58,032 nt of DNA from Mycolicibacterium llatzerense (GCF_000878195.1 NZ_JXST01000039.1:1-58032); one strand, 5' to 3'. Shown: positions 33,414 to 43,214, numbered from the stretch's first letter. Numbers and translations: made by a program. The notes: generated from the sequence alone by a model not told the origin.

Positions 33414-34037
33414 ATGTCCAGTTCAGGCCGCAGTGTGCCGGTGCAGAAGCGCTCGCAGCAATCGATCAACGAGATCCTTGATTCGACAGCTCAGCTTTTG
33501 GACCGAGATGGTTATCACGCTGTGTCCACCAACCAGATCGCGAAGAACGCCCACGTGAGCATCGGCACCGTCTACCGGTATTTCGCCGACAAGGACGCGA
33601 TCATCGTCGCGCTGCGGGCGCGCACCGAAGACGACATCATGCGCCGCTTGGTCGCGGCGCTCGCCGAGGGTCTGTCGCTGGACATGGTGACGGGCGCCCG
33701 CCATGTGCTCTCGGCACTGGTCGACGCGCTCGAGGACCACCGGGGCGTGATGGGCGCCGTGATCAACGACCTCCCGCTGGGCAGCCAGAGCAATGTGCTG
33801 CCCGGTATCGAGGAGCACCTGTATCACATTGCGCGCCTGGCGTTGTTGCACCATTACCCGCATCTCCCCGACACCGCGGTCGACGAGATCCTCTATCTCG
33901 GGATGGGCATGATGCTCCAGCTCGCGCTGCGAATCGCCATCGACCGTCCTGCCGGGATGACGAAGGAGTCGCTGCTGGACCGGGCCGCCATGCTGGCCGT
34001 CAGCTCCAACTCGATCCTGATCGCACGGTCGGAGTGA
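33414..34037 (+). CDS. TetR-family transcriptional regulator
   Basis: A 207-residue TetR protein: recognition region QSINEILDSTAQLLDRDGYH and TNQIAKNAHVSIGTVYRYFADKDAI (HTH ~38-58), then an all-helical ligand-binding C-terminal domain. It is divergent from the DUF2236 pair, the usual layout for a local repressor that senses a substrate or product of the adjacent enzymes. ATG at 33414; upstream GAGAGG gives the SD. It ends 9 bp from the convergent DUF3097 stop. Confidence 0.92.
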   Translation: MSSSGRSVPVQKRSQQSINEILDSTAQLLDRDGYHAVSTNQIAKNAHVSIGTVYRYFADKDAIIVALRARTEDDIMRRLVAALAEGLSLDMVTGARHVLSALVDALEDHRGVMGAVINDLPLGSQSNVLPGIEEHLYHIARLALLHHYPHLPDTAVDEILYLGMGMMLQLALRIAIDRPAGMTKESLLDRAAMLAVSSNSILIARSE

Positions 34038-34046
34038 GCGCCCGGC

Positions 34047-34883
34047 TCAATCGGCGGGTGCGGTGACGAAGTCGATCAACTCCTCGACCCGTCCGATCAG
34101 CTGGGGTTCCAGGTCGTTCCAGTCCCGCACCCGGCCGCGGATCCGCTGCCACGCCTGGGCGATGTCGGCCTGGTCGGCGTGTGGCCAGCCGAGCGCATCG
34201 CAGACCCCGTGCTTCCACTCGATGCCGCGCGGGATCACCGGCCACGCCTCGCGCCCGATGCGGGCGGGTTTGACGGCCTGCCAGATGTCGATGAACGGGT
34301 GGCCGACCACCAAGGTGTGCTCGCCACCGGGGCCGCGCCGCACCTGCTCGGCGATGCGCGCCTCCTTCGACCCGGACACCAGGTGGTCGACGAGCACGCC
34401 GAGGCGGCGGCCCGGCCCTGGTTCGAATTCGCGCACGATGGCGGCCAGGTCATCGACACCGCCGAGGTACTCGACCACGACGCCCTCGACTCGCAGGTCG
34501 TGGCCCCACACCTGCTCGACGAGTTCGGCGTCGTGGCGGCCTTCCACGTAGATTCGGCTGGCCAGCGCGGTGCGGGCGCGATGTCCTTGCACCGCAACCG
34601 AACCCGATGCGGTGCGGGTGGGAGCGGCGGATGCGGTGCGCTTGGGCGCGGTGAGGATGACGGGGTTGCCATCGACCAGGTAGCCCGGACCGATCGGGAA
34701 CGGCTTGCGGTAACCGTCGAAATCCTCGAGGACCATCCGGCCGTACTCGACCTGCACCACAGCGCCCACGAAGCCGGTCGTGGCGCACTCGACCACGAGC
34801 CCCTTCTCGGCGGGCTGCTCGGTCGAACGCTTCTTGGCATTCGGGTTGCGGGCCAGCACATCGGATCCGTATCGGTCGCTCAC
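34047..34883 (-). CDS. DUF3097 family protein
   Basis: A 278-residue actinobacterial DUF3097 protein. The N-terminal ~85 residues form a small beta-rich domain (ERG-free KGLVVECATTGFVGAVV), then a Toprim-like part beginning IYVEGRHDAELVEQVWG, with acidic residues in GVLVDHLVSGSKEARIAEQV and HPFIDIWQAV. Toprim folds act in primases, topoisomerases and nucleases, so a nucleic-acid role is conceivable, but no activity is known to me. ATG at 34883. Confidence 0.85.
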   Translation of the reverse strand: MSDRYGSDVLARNPNAKKRSTEQPAEKGLVVECATTGFVGAVVQVEYGRMVLEDFDGYRKPFPIGPGYLVDGNPVILTAPKRTASAAPTRTASGSVAVQGHRARTALASRIYVEGRHDAELVEQVWGHDLRVEGVVVEYLGGVDDLAAIVREFEPGPGRRLGVLVDHLVSGSKEARIAEQVRRGPGGEHTLVVGHPFIDIWQAVKPARIGREAWPVIPRGIEWKHGVCDALGWPHADQADIAQAWQRIRGRVRDWNDLEPQLIGRVEELIDFVTAPAD

Positions 34884-34965
34884 AGGACCGATCCTAGAAA
34901 CCCGCGCGGGCCAGATCCGGTTGCGCCACCCGCGTTTTCGTCACGGCCCGGTCACGAATGACGGG

Positions 34966-35274
34966 TTACGGGGCCTTCTCGACCTTGATGTCGCAGGTGA
35001 TGCGCTCGCCGTCGACCTTGACGATCTTCATGTGCGCGACGTACTGCACCTTGCGCGGTCCGGTGAAGTGGCAGTCGAACTGGCCGCCCTTGGTGGCCAC
35101 CACATCGGACGGGCACTTCACGTCGGTGGGCGTGAACTTGTTCTGATCGGAGACCAGTTTGACCACCTGCTTGGCGGCGTCATCCGCTTTGACCGTGGTT
35201 TTCGAGCTACATGCAGCCGGCGAGAGGGCCACCAGACCCATTAGTACCGCTGCCCCCACCCTTACGCACATCAT
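34966..35274 (-). CDS. DUF4333 lipoprotein
   Basis: A 102-residue protein with a lipoprotein signal: hydrophobic segment VGAAVLMGLVALSPAAC with lipid-modified Cys at 22. The mature part is one DUF4333 domain with two cysteines (VKCPSDV and FDCHF) that probably form a disulfide, plus a third in ITCDIKV. Such proteins are numerous on mycobacterial surfaces and of unknown function. It stands alone between the DUF3097 gene and the convergently unrelated metalloprotein gene region. Confidence 0.85.
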   Translation of the reverse strand: MMCVRVGAAVLMGLVALSPAACSSKTTVKADDAAKQVVKLVSDQNKFTPTDVKCPSDVVATKGGQFDCHFTGPRKVQYVAHMKIVKVDGERITCDIKVEKAP

Positions 35275-35337
35275 GGGCGCGATCGTGCTCTATCGCTGTG
35301 GGCCGCGTCAACGCGCCGCGCAGAACAGTGCCGGCGA

Positions 35338-36345
35338 TCAGGCCGATTCGTTCACCACCGCGTGGATGAACCGCATCTTCTCCAGTACCGCGGCCGGCAG
35401 CACGAACGGGTAGAGATCATCCTTGCCCATCGACCGGTTGACCATGTTCAACGCCCAGGCCAGCGGTAGCCAGAGCTCGATCAGCGTGTCAAATCCGCTG
35501 GGCCCCAGCACCCGCCGGTCGAAGGTGGCCCCGGCAGGCGCGAAACCGAAGGCCGCCGCGGTGTCGAGGGCATCACGGATGTGCAGATAGTGGGCGAACG
35601 TCTCGGCCCAGTCCTCGGCCGGATGCATGGTGGCGTAGGACGACACGTACTGCTGCTCCCAGCCGGTGGGTGCGCCGTCGCGGTAGTGCCGGTCGAGCGC
35701 CGCCTGGTAGTCGCTGTCGGGGTCCCCGAACAGCGCGGTGAAGCGTGCGCTCGCCTCTGCTGACGGCTGCACGAGCCGGTAGAAGTAGTAGTGCCCGATC
35801 TCATGACGGAAGTGGCCCAGCAGAGTTCGGTACGGCTCGGCCATGGCGACGCGCAGCTGTTCGCGGTGCACGTCGTCACCCTCGGCCAGGTCCAGGGTGA
35901 TGATCCCGTTCTGATGCCCGGTGAGCACCGTTTGGTGCTCGCTGGACAGCAGGTCGAAGCCGAGCCCGTCCATCGACAGGCCCAGTTCGGTCAGCTCGAC
36001 GATGAGTCGGCGCTTGGCCTGCTCGGCATCGGCGAACGCCGACATGGCCTTGGTGTCATCGTCACCGGGACGGGTGCGGGTCAGTGCGCACGACACGCAC
36101 AGTTGCGGCACCGGACTGACCCGAACCAGCCAATTGCATTCGGCCAGATGCAGATTCGCGCACAGCTGGTAGTCCGTCGAGGCCACCGAGCCAGCATGGT
36201 CGCTGTTACCGGTGCCGTCGGGGGGCGAGATCACCAGCAGCGCCATGTTCTCCAGCGAGAAGCCCAGTGCGCTGCCGCAGCCCAGGCACACCGAATTGTC
36301 GAACGCCAGCCGCTGACCGCAGTTGGGGCAGTTGAAGTCACGCAT
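35338..36345 (-). CDS. putative zinc-binding metallopeptidase (Rv2568c-like)
   Basis: A 335-residue protein beginning with a zinc ribbon (CPNCGQ...CLGCGS, residues 5-24). The catalytic-type helix HFRHEIGHYYFY near residue 177 gives the HExxH core; the following EDWAETFAHYLHIRD offers a third ligand Glu. It matches the 'zinc-ribbon and putative metallopeptidase' family and M. tuberculosis Rv2568c. It overlaps the transglutaminase-like gene by 8 bp and is the last gene of the ATP-grasp cluster, suggesting it removes or trims what the cluster makes. ATG at 36345 was chosen as the zinc ribbon follows at once. Confidence 0.85.
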   Translation of the reverse strand: MRDFNCPNCGQRLAFDNSVCLGCGSALGFSLENMALLVISPPDGTGNSDHAGSVASTDYQLCANLHLAECNWLVRVSPVPQLCVSCALTRTRPGDDDTKAMSAFADAEQAKRRLIVELTELGLSMDGLGFDLLSSEHQTVLTGHQNGIITLDLAEGDDVHREQLRVAMAEPYRTLLGHFRHEIGHYYFYRLVQPSAEASARFTALFGDPDSDYQAALDRHYRDGAPTGWEQQYVSSYATMHPAEDWAETFAHYLHIRDALDTAAAFGFAPAGATFDRRVLGPSGFDTLIELWLPLAWALNMVNRSMGKDDLYPFVLPAAVLEKMRFIHAVVNESA

Positions 36346-37234
36346 GCAGTGAGCCTCCGGCCAGCGGTGCGACGTCCACCGAAACGTCGATGATGCTGCG
36401 CTCGGAGTCGGTGTAGATGATGCCGCGCAGCGGCGGGACGTCGGCGTAGTCGCGGCCGAACCCGACCACGATGTAGCGCTCGTCGACCATCTGGTCGTTG
36501 GTCGGATCCAGCCCCAGCCACTGGTTCCCCGGTGTCCACACCGAGGCCCAGGCATGGGTGGCGTCGACGCCCACCATCCGTTCCTTGCCCGGCGGCGGAT
36601 CGGTGGCCAGGTAGCCCGAAACATAGCTGGCGGCAAGTCCGTTCGCACGCAGGCAGGCGATGGCCAGGCGGGCGAAGTCCTGGCACACCCCCTCGCGGGC
36701 AGCCAGCACCTCGGCGACCCGGGTGGACACCGTCGTCGACCCGGACCGGTAGGTGAAGTCGGTGAAGATGCGCGAGTTCAGGTCGCGCAGTACCTCGATC
36801 AGCGGCCGCCCCGGAGCGAAACTCGGTGCGGCGTAATCCTTTACCGCCTCGGTGATCTCGGCGGATTTCAGATCCAGCACGAACTCGGCCGCCAGCGCCC
36901 CGTCGGGCCCGGCCGGGCGGGCGTGCTCCCACGGTGCCACGGCAGCCCCTGCCCCATACCACTCGACCGGCGGCGGGTCGACCTCCACGATGCTGCGCCC
37001 GGTCACGACGAGTTCGTGATGTGGTTGCGTCACATGAAAATACGAGCTGATGTTGCCGTAGGCGTCCCGACTGGTGGAGCGGTCGGCCGGCTCGGGATCG
37101 ATGTTCAACCGATACGACTGGCAGCGCTGCTGATCGCTGTCGCGTGGGGTCAGAAACCCGCGGCCGTACGAGCTGGTGACGACGTCGGAGTAGCGGTACC
37201 GCGTGCGATGGGTGATCTGGTACTCGCGGGTCAT
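36338..37234 (-). CDS. transglutaminase-like cysteine protease family protein (Rv2569c-like)
   Basis: A 298-residue protein with the bacterial transglutaminase N-terminal beta-sandwich (MTREYQITHRTRYRYSDVV) and a transglutaminase core: Cys in EGVCQDFARL near 183, His in DATHAWASVW, Asp in LGLDPTNDQ. Such proteins may cleave or form isopeptide bonds. Its ATG overlaps the ATP-grasp/alpha-E stop by 4 bp, so it is translated with it. It pairs functionally with the giant transglutaminase protein of the same operon, by family knowledge of these predicted peptide-synthesis loci. Confidence 0.9.
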   Translation of the reverse strand: MTREYQITHRTRYRYSDVVTSSYGRGFLTPRDSDQQRCQSYRLNIDPEPADRSTSRDAYGNISSYFHVTQPHHELVVTGRSIVEVDPPPVEWYGAGAAVAPWEHARPAGPDGALAAEFVLDLKSAEITEAVKDYAAPSFAPGRPLIEVLRDLNSRIFTDFTYRSGSTTVSTRVAEVLAAREGVCQDFARLAIACLRANGLAASYVSGYLATDPPPGKERMVGVDATHAWASVWTPGNQWLGLDPTNDQMVDERYIVVGFGRDYADVPPLRGIIYTDSERSIIDVSVDVAPLAGGSLHA

Positions 37235-39918
37235 GGCATCTGCCGCCGTTCGTCAGGACCCCACAGCGGCTGCATGCCGCTCGGGAGGGCCAGGTGCGCG
37301 GCCCGGATCAGCTCGGACAACTCCCGCAGATCGGCGTGCATACCGTCGAGGAGCTCGGCCAGTTCGGCGCGCCGCCCCTGCTCGGTGACGTGCTCCAGAT
37401 CGGCCGGATCCTGACGTCGCAGGCGGGCGGCGATCTCGTCGATCATGCGTTCCGGACGCGTGGACCCAGTCGAGGACGGCAGCGCCCGCAGGTCGGCGCG
37501 CAGCCGCTCGAACTGGAAGGCCAGTGACCGCGGGTTCTCCTCGTCGAACAACACCAGATCGGCGATGGCGGCCACGCTCACCTGTCCCAGCATGCGCCTG
37601 CGGTACATCACTGCCGATTCGCACACCACGAGCACGGACTCGCTGACGGTCCGTTCGGTCTCGGCGCTGTGGCCGGTGGTGAGGGTGGCCCGCAGCAGCG
37701 CCGTCAAGCCGAGGCCGCGCTCGATGCGCTTGCCGATGTCCATCATGGTCCAGCCCACGTCGCGGACCATGGATTCGGCCGCCACGCCGGACAGGGCCAG
37801 CATCCCGGCCAGAGTCTGGCTGGGCGCGGTGGACAGGTACGCCTCGCCCTTGGTCTTCGAATTCGGGGGCGACAGTGTGGTGCCCTGGCGCTGCCGCGCT
37901 CGGTCGGATGGCTGCAGCACCGCACGTTCGACGGCGGCCAGCACCATCCAGGTGTCGTTCGACATCTGGTCGCGGACCGCGCGCGCGGCCAGGCCCAGCC
38001 GTTCGACGGATTGCGCCAGCGAACCCGGGCGGTGCCGGTCGGCGGTGAGCGCCCACAAGGTCGTCGGCGTGATGGCCAGCTGTTCGGCGTAGTCTCCGTC
38101 GGCTCCGGTGTCGGTGCCGGTGATCTGGCCGAGTGCGGTCAGCAGTATCGGCACGCAATCACTGCCGGCAAGGTCCCGCCGGTAACGGAATTCGTGGTAG
38201 CGCTCGCGGGTGACGGTGAGCAGTCGCGCCGTGAACTCGGCACGTTCGGCGTACCGGCCCAGCCAGAACAGGTCGGAGAGCACCCGAGGCGAGCTCACCG
38301 CGCGCGTCGGGCTCGGAGTCATACCCGGTAGGTCGACCGGCTGCGCCTGCACCACCGCGGCCCGGTCGGGCGAACGCACCCAGACATCCTTGGCCGCAAT
38401 GGTTTCCATGCCGTACGCGGCGTGTCCTCGCGCCAGCACGTAACCCAGCCCGCCGATCATGGGCGCGTAGCCGCCGCGCTGGGCGACGGTGAACAGCCGC
38501 ATCCCGACGCTGCCCGCGGACAAGCCACTGGGCAGCAGGTCCATCGGCGCCGTGGAGAACTCGGGCAGTTCCTGGCCCATCCACTGCGACGGCGCGGCGG
38601 TGATCCGGGCCGCCAGCTCCGACCGCTTGGCCGCGGACAGCGCGGGCCCGACGATCGCCGGGCCGCCGTTCACCGGCCGGATCAGCAGGGCGGACATCTT
38701 GCTCAGCAGATGCGAGCGCTCGGAATCGATACCGCCCCAGAAACATCGGGCGCTCGGCAGTTCCGGGGTCTCCCCGGTGAGCAGCTCGGCCAGTTCCGGC
38801 AGGAATCGGGTGATGCCCGGGCTTTCGAGGATGCCACTGCCCAGCGTGTTCACCACGGTCACCTCCCCGCGGCGCAGTACCTCGACGAGTCCGACCACGC
38901 CGAGCCGGGAGTCCGGGCGCAGATCCAACGGATCGGCGTACTCGGCGTCCACGCGGCGCAGTACGACGTCGACCCGCTTGAGGGTGCCGAGCGAGCGCAT
39001 CCAGAGCTTGCCGTCGCGCACCACGAGGTCGGCGCTCTCCACCAACGGGAAGCCCAGCACGCTGGCCAGGTAGGCCTGGTCGAAGGCCGTCTCGGAATGA
39101 CTGCCGGGGCTGAGCACGACCACCACCGGTTCCCGCGCGGCCTCTGGCGCGGCATCGATCAGCGCCAGCCGCAGCGCCTGGGCCCACGGCGACGCCGGTC
39201 GCGGGGCCACCTTCTCGTACAGCTCGGGCACCGCGTGCGCGACGACCCGACGGTCGGCCAGGGCGTACCCGGCCCCGGACGGCGCCTGGGTCCAGTCGGC
39301 GTTCACCGCGAAGCCACCGTCGCGATGGCGGCTGACGTCGCAGCCGTGCAGGAACAGCTGGTGCCGACCCGGCACCGCGATACCGCGGGCCGCACGCACG
39401 TAACCGGGATGGCCGTACAACAACTCCGGCGGCAGCACGCCGGAGGTGATGCAGCGGCGGGCCCCGTACAGGTCGGTCAGTACCGCGTCGAGCAGCCGGG
39501 AACGTTGCACCAGTCCGGATTCGAGGGTGGACCAGTCCGCCGCGGACAACACCAAGGGCAGGGCGTCGAGCTGCCAGGTGTCCACCACCGGCGTGCCGTC
39601 GACATCGATGACGGCCGCGCCATCCCGGTCGACCTGCACGTAGCTGATGCCGTCGTTGTCGACGAGTTCGCGCACGACCCCACGCAGCTGATCAAGGCCG
39701 GTCCGACCGCGGTCCCGAACGCAGTCGGTCAACTCCTGCCAGGCCGGCCGGATCGCGCCCGACTCGTCGACCAGCTCGTCGTAGCCCGCACTGGCGGCCA
39801 GGTCACGGACGTCGAACAAGGGCTCCTGGGCGCGGTCGGCCCGATACCCGGCCAGTGGGTCGCCGACGGGCGCCGCATCCTCGGCCAGGGCTGGGGAACT
39901 GTGTGTACGGAGAACCAT
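37231..39918 (-). CDS. circularly permuted ATP-grasp type 2 / alpha-E fusion protein (Rv2567-like)
   Basis: An 895-residue fusion. Residues ~1-520 are a circularly permuted ATP-grasp domain (GLDQLRGVVRELVDNDGISY; VVVLSPGSHSETAFDQAYLA; VNTLGSGILESPGITRFLP), predicted to ligate a carboxylate to an amine. Residues ~560-880 form the helical alpha-E domain (FWLGRYAERAEFTARLL; DVGWTMMDIGKRIERGLGLT). In other bacteria these are often separate genes; the fused form is the mycobacterial one. The start ATG overlaps the upstream TAA by one base. Confidence 0.93.
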   Translation of the reverse strand: MVLRTHSSPALAEDAAPVGDPLAGYRADRAQEPLFDVRDLAASAGYDELVDESGAIRPAWQELTDCVRDRGRTGLDQLRGVVRELVDNDGISYVQVDRDGAAVIDVDGTPVVDTWQLDALPLVLSAADWSTLESGLVQRSRLLDAVLTDLYGARRCITSGVLPPELLYGHPGYVRAARGIAVPGRHQLFLHGCDVSRHRDGGFAVNADWTQAPSGAGYALADRRVVAHAVPELYEKVAPRPASPWAQALRLALIDAAPEAAREPVVVVLSPGSHSETAFDQAYLASVLGFPLVESADLVVRDGKLWMRSLGTLKRVDVVLRRVDAEYADPLDLRPDSRLGVVGLVEVLRRGEVTVVNTLGSGILESPGITRFLPELAELLTGETPELPSARCFWGGIDSERSHLLSKMSALLIRPVNGGPAIVGPALSAAKRSELAARITAAPSQWMGQELPEFSTAPMDLLPSGLSAGSVGMRLFTVAQRGGYAPMIGGLGYVLARGHAAYGMETIAAKDVWVRSPDRAAVVQAQPVDLPGMTPSPTRAVSSPRVLSDLFWLGRYAERAEFTARLLTVTRERYHEFRYRRDLAGSDCVPILLTALGQITGTDTGADGDYAEQLAITPTTLWALTADRHRPGSLAQSVERLGLAARAVRDQMSNDTWMVLAAVERAVLQPSDRARQRQGTTLSPPNSKTKGEAYLSTAPSQTLAGMLALSGVAAESMVRDVGWTMMDIGKRIERGLGLTALLRATLTTGHSAETERTVSESVLVVCESAVMYRRRMLGQVSVAAIADLVLFDEENPRSLAFQFERLRADLRALPSSTGSTRPERMIDEIAARLRRQDPADLEHVTEQGRRAELAELLDGMHADLRELSELIRAAHLALPSGMQPLWGPDERRQMP

Positions 39919-42900
39919 TACCGCAGAACGGTACGCACCCGGCGCAGATCGAGGATGCCCGACGCTCCGCCATCGGTGGATTGGCGGGCCTGCTTCTCCC
40001 GAAGATCGGCCAGATCGACCGTGCCGGGGGTGAAGCCGATGGCCTCGAAACGCCGGCTGCGCCGGGACTCGGCCTCGACGGCATTGACGGGCGGGGTGTC
40101 GTACGCACGCCCGCCCGGGTGCGAGACGTGGTAGGTGCAGCCGCCTTTCGAGAATCCGGTGAACCCGTCGACCAGTTCGAAGCGCAGCGGGCCGTCGACG
40201 GTGATGGTGGGGTGCAGCGCGCTCGGTGGCTGCCAGGCCCGGTACCGGACCCCGCCGACCTGGACGTCCGGGTTGTCGGTGGCCAACAGCGGCACGGGGT
40301 GGCCGTTCACCGTGACCAGGTGGCGGTGCCGGTCGGCGCCGATCACCCGGACCTGCAGCCGCTCCACCGAGGAGTCGACGTAGCGGGCAGTCCCGGTGCC
40401 GGTGGATTCCTCACCGAGCGTGTTCCACGGTTCGATGGCCCCGCGCAGTTCCAGCTCGACGCCGCCTGCGATCACGCTGCCGATCCGCGGAAAACGGAAT
40501 TCGGTGAACGGGTCCAGCCAGCTGGTGTCGAACGCGATGCCGTGCGCCCGCAGGTCGGCAGCCACTTCCGCGATGTCTTGAACAATGAAGTGCGGCAACA
40601 GGTATCGGCCGTGCAGGTTCTCGCCGTGCCGGATCAACGGGGCCCGCAGCGGCTCGTCCCAGAACCAGGCGACCAGCGACCGCACCAGCAGCGACTGCAC
40701 CATGGCCATCTGGAAATGCGGCGGCATCTCGAAACCACGCAGCTCCAGCAGGCCCAGACGACCGCGCGCACTGTCCGGGCTGTAGAGCTTGTCGATGCAG
40801 AACTCGGCGCGGTGCGTGTTGCCGGTGATGTCGGTGAGCAGGTGCCGGAGGGCGCGGTCGGTGACCCAGGCGCGGTTTTCGCCGTCATCGGCGACCCGCG
40901 CGATCTCGGCGAACGCGATCTCCAGCTCGTACAGCGCCTCGACCCGACCCTCGTCGACCCGCGGCGCTTGCGACGTCGTTCCGATGAACCGGCCGGAGAA
41001 CAGGTAGGACAGGGCCGGGTGACGTTGCCAGTACGTCAGCATCGACACCAGCAGGTCGGGCCGACGCAGGAGCGGTGAGTCGGCGGGCGTGATGCCGCCG
41101 AGGGTGATGTGGTTGCCACCGCCGGTACCGCCGTGGGTGCCGTCGACGTCGAAGCCCTCGGTGCCGAGGCGGGCCTGCCGGGCGGCCTCGTACAGGGTCT
41201 CCAGTTGTGCGGCCTGTTCGGCGAAGGTGGCCGTGGGTGCCACGTTGACCTCGATGACGCCCGGGTCGGGGGTGACGGTCATCTGCTCCAGTCGCGGGTC
41301 GGACGGTGGCCCGTATCCCTCGATCACGACGGGGACGCCGAGCTGGGCGGCGGCCTGCTCGATGCGGCCGATCAGGTCGGTGAAGTCGTCGAATGTCGTT
41401 GTGGGCGGCAGGAATACGTACAGCAGACCGTCGCGCACCTCGGCCACGAGCGCGGTGGGTGGTGCGCCGTCGGCGCTGACCACCGCGGCGGGCCGGTTCG
41501 GGACCGTGGCGCTGCTCTCCCCCGCCAGCGGGTCGGCGTCCGGGACCGGCTGCGGCGGATGCCAGCTGATCGAGCTCAGCGGCAACCGCAGCCCGGCCGG
41601 CGAATCGCCCGCGGTCAGCACCAGCCGACCGCGGCGCAGTTGCCAGTCGGCCGAGACCCACCCGGTGTCGTCGTCCCGGCGATGCAGCGGCAGCACGTGC
41701 GCGGCGGGTTCGGTCACCGCGGCATCGAGCTTGTCCACCAAGGCTTTCCGCTGTGCCGCAGCGTCGTCGGTCAGATCCTCGGTGACCGGATCGCCGTCCG
41801 GCCGGCGCACCGCATCGGCCAGCCGGGCGAGCGCATCCTCGTACGCCGGACGCACCTGGCTGTCCGGCAACCCGAGCCCGGCGGCGATCTCGGCGAGCAA
41901 CCGGCGGTCCGCATCTGGCGCCACCGTGTGGGTTTCCCCGGACCACGGGTCGGCCAGCAGCGCCGGGTCGGTCCACAGCGGTGTCCCGTCGGTGCGCCAC
42001 ATGAGACCGATCTGCCAGCGCGGCAACGGTTCTCCCGGATACCACTTGCCCTGGCTCCGGTGCACCAGCCCGTCCGGGGCCCACGCATCTTTGAGCTGTG
42101 CGGTGAGCGCGGAGGCGAGCGTGCGCTTGTGCGGTCCGTCGGCGGCCGTGGTCCATTCCGCATCGGTCTGGTTGTCGATCGAGACGAAGGTGGGTTCGCC
42201 CCCGACGGTCAACCGCACGTCGCGCTCGGCCATCCGTTTGTCGATGACCGCGCCGAGGGCCCGGATCGACTCCCAGGCCGATGCGGTGTACGGCAGGGTG
42301 ACCCGCGGATCCTCGTGCACCCTGGTCACCACATTGACGAAGTCCAGGGTGGTTTCGCACGGTTCGACAGCCCCGGTGATCGGCGCGGCCGATTCCGGAT
42401 GCGGCGTGGCCGACAACGGAATGTGGCCCTCGCCGGCCAGCAGGCCCGACGTCGGATCCAGGCCGACCCAGCCGGCGCCCGGGATGTACACCTCGGTCCA
42501 GGCGTGCAGGTCGGTGAAGTCGGCGACCGGTCCCGACGGCCCGTCCAGCGCCTCGATGTCGGCGCTCAGCTGCACCAGATAGCCGGACACGAAGCGGGCC
42601 GCGAAGCCCATCCGCCGCAGGATCGCCACCAGGAGCCAGGCCGAATCCCGACAGGACCCGATGCCGGTGCGCAGGGTGAAATCCGGTGCCTGGACGCCAG
42701 GTTCGAGCCGGACGCTGTAGCCGACGTCGGCATTGACCGCCCGGTTGAGCGCTACCAGGAAGTCGATGGTGCCCGTCCCCGGCACCACCTCGAAGTCGCG
42801 GACCCAGGCCGCGGTCAACTCGTCGGCGTCGTCGACCGGGCGCAGGTAGGGCTTGAGATCCTCGAGCAGGTTGTCCGGATACGTGAACGGGACGGTTTCG

Positions 42901-43196
42901 GCCCATTCCTCGATGAAGAAGTCGAAGGGGTTGATGACCTTGAGGTCGGCGATCAGTCCGACGGTGATGCTCAGGCTGGTGGCCCGGTTCGGAAAGACCA
43001 AGCGCCCCACGAAGTTACCGAAGGCGTCCTGCTGCCAGTTGATGAAGTGATCGGCGGGTTCGACCTGCAGCGAGTACGCCTCGATCGGGGTGCGCGAGTG
43101 CGGGGCCGGGCGCAACCGCACCACGTGCGGGTACACCTTGACCAGCCTGTCGAACGTGTAGCTGGTGCGATGCTCCAGCGCCACCTTTATTGCCAT
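39918..43196 (-). CDS. large transglutaminase-like protein with DUF2126 domain (Rv2566-like)
   Basis: A 1,092-residue protein. Residues 1-290 hold an N-terminal beta domain and transglutaminase core (Cys in GIGSCRDSAWLL near 181; His in DLHAWTEVYIPG; Asp in GLDPTSG). The remaining ~800 residues are the DUF2126 region (GGEPTFVSID; EQMTVTPDPGVIEVNVAP; GGTGGGNHITLGG; RPDLLVSMLTYWQRHPALSY), which has glutamine-synthetase/amidoligase affinities by family knowledge. It thus joins a ligase-like and a peptidase-like module. ATG 43196 (MAIKVALEHRTSY) is the natural start; an earlier GTG at 43211 adds five residues. First gene of the four-gene operon. Confidence 0.93.
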   Translation of the reverse strand: MAIKVALEHRTSYTFDRLVKVYPHVVRLRPAPHSRTPIEAYSLQVEPADHFINWQQDAFGNFVGRLVFPNRATSLSITVGLIADLKVINPFDFFIEEWAETVPFTYPDNLLEDLKPYLRPVDDADELTAAWVRDFEVVPGTGTIDFLVALNRAVNADVGYSVRLEPGVQAPDFTLRTGIGSCRDSAWLLVAILRRMGFAARFVSGYLVQLSADIEALDGPSGPVADFTDLHAWTEVYIPGAGWVGLDPTSGLLAGEGHIPLSATPHPESAAPITGAVEPCETTLDFVNVVTRVHEDPRVTLPYTASAWESIRALGAVIDKRMAERDVRLTVGGEPTFVSIDNQTDAEWTTAADGPHKRTLASALTAQLKDAWAPDGLVHRSQGKWYPGEPLPRWQIGLMWRTDGTPLWTDPALLADPWSGETHTVAPDADRRLLAEIAAGLGLPDSQVRPAYEDALARLADAVRRPDGDPVTEDLTDDAAAQRKALVDKLDAAVTEPAAHVLPLHRRDDDTGWVSADWQLRRGRLVLTAGDSPAGLRLPLSSISWHPPQPVPDADPLAGESSATVPNRPAAVVSADGAPPTALVAEVRDGLLYVFLPPTTTFDDFTDLIGRIEQAAAQLGVPVVIEGYGPPSDPRLEQMTVTPDPGVIEVNVAPTATFAEQAAQLETLYEAARQARLGTEGFDVDGTHGGTGGGNHITLGGITPADSPLLRRPDLLVSMLTYWQRHPALSYLFSGRFIGTTSQAPRVDEGRVEALYELEIAFAEIARVADDGENRAWVTDRALRHLLTDITGNTHRAEFCIDKLYSPDSARGRLGLLELRGFEMPPHFQMAMVQSLLVRSLVAWFWDEPLRAPLIRHGENLHGRYLLPHFIVQDIAEVAADLRAHGIAFDTSWLDPFTEFRFPRIGSVIAGGVELELRGAIEPWNTLGEESTGTGTARYVDSSVERLQVRVIGADRHRHLVTVNGHPVPLLATDNPDVQVGGVRYRAWQPPSALHPTITVDGPLRFELVDGFTGFSKGGCTYHVSHPGGRAYDTPPVNAVEAESRRSRRFEAIGFTPGTVDLADLREKQARQSTDGGASGILDLRRVRTVLR

Positions 43197-43214
43197 AGCC
43201 GATCCCACCACAAC

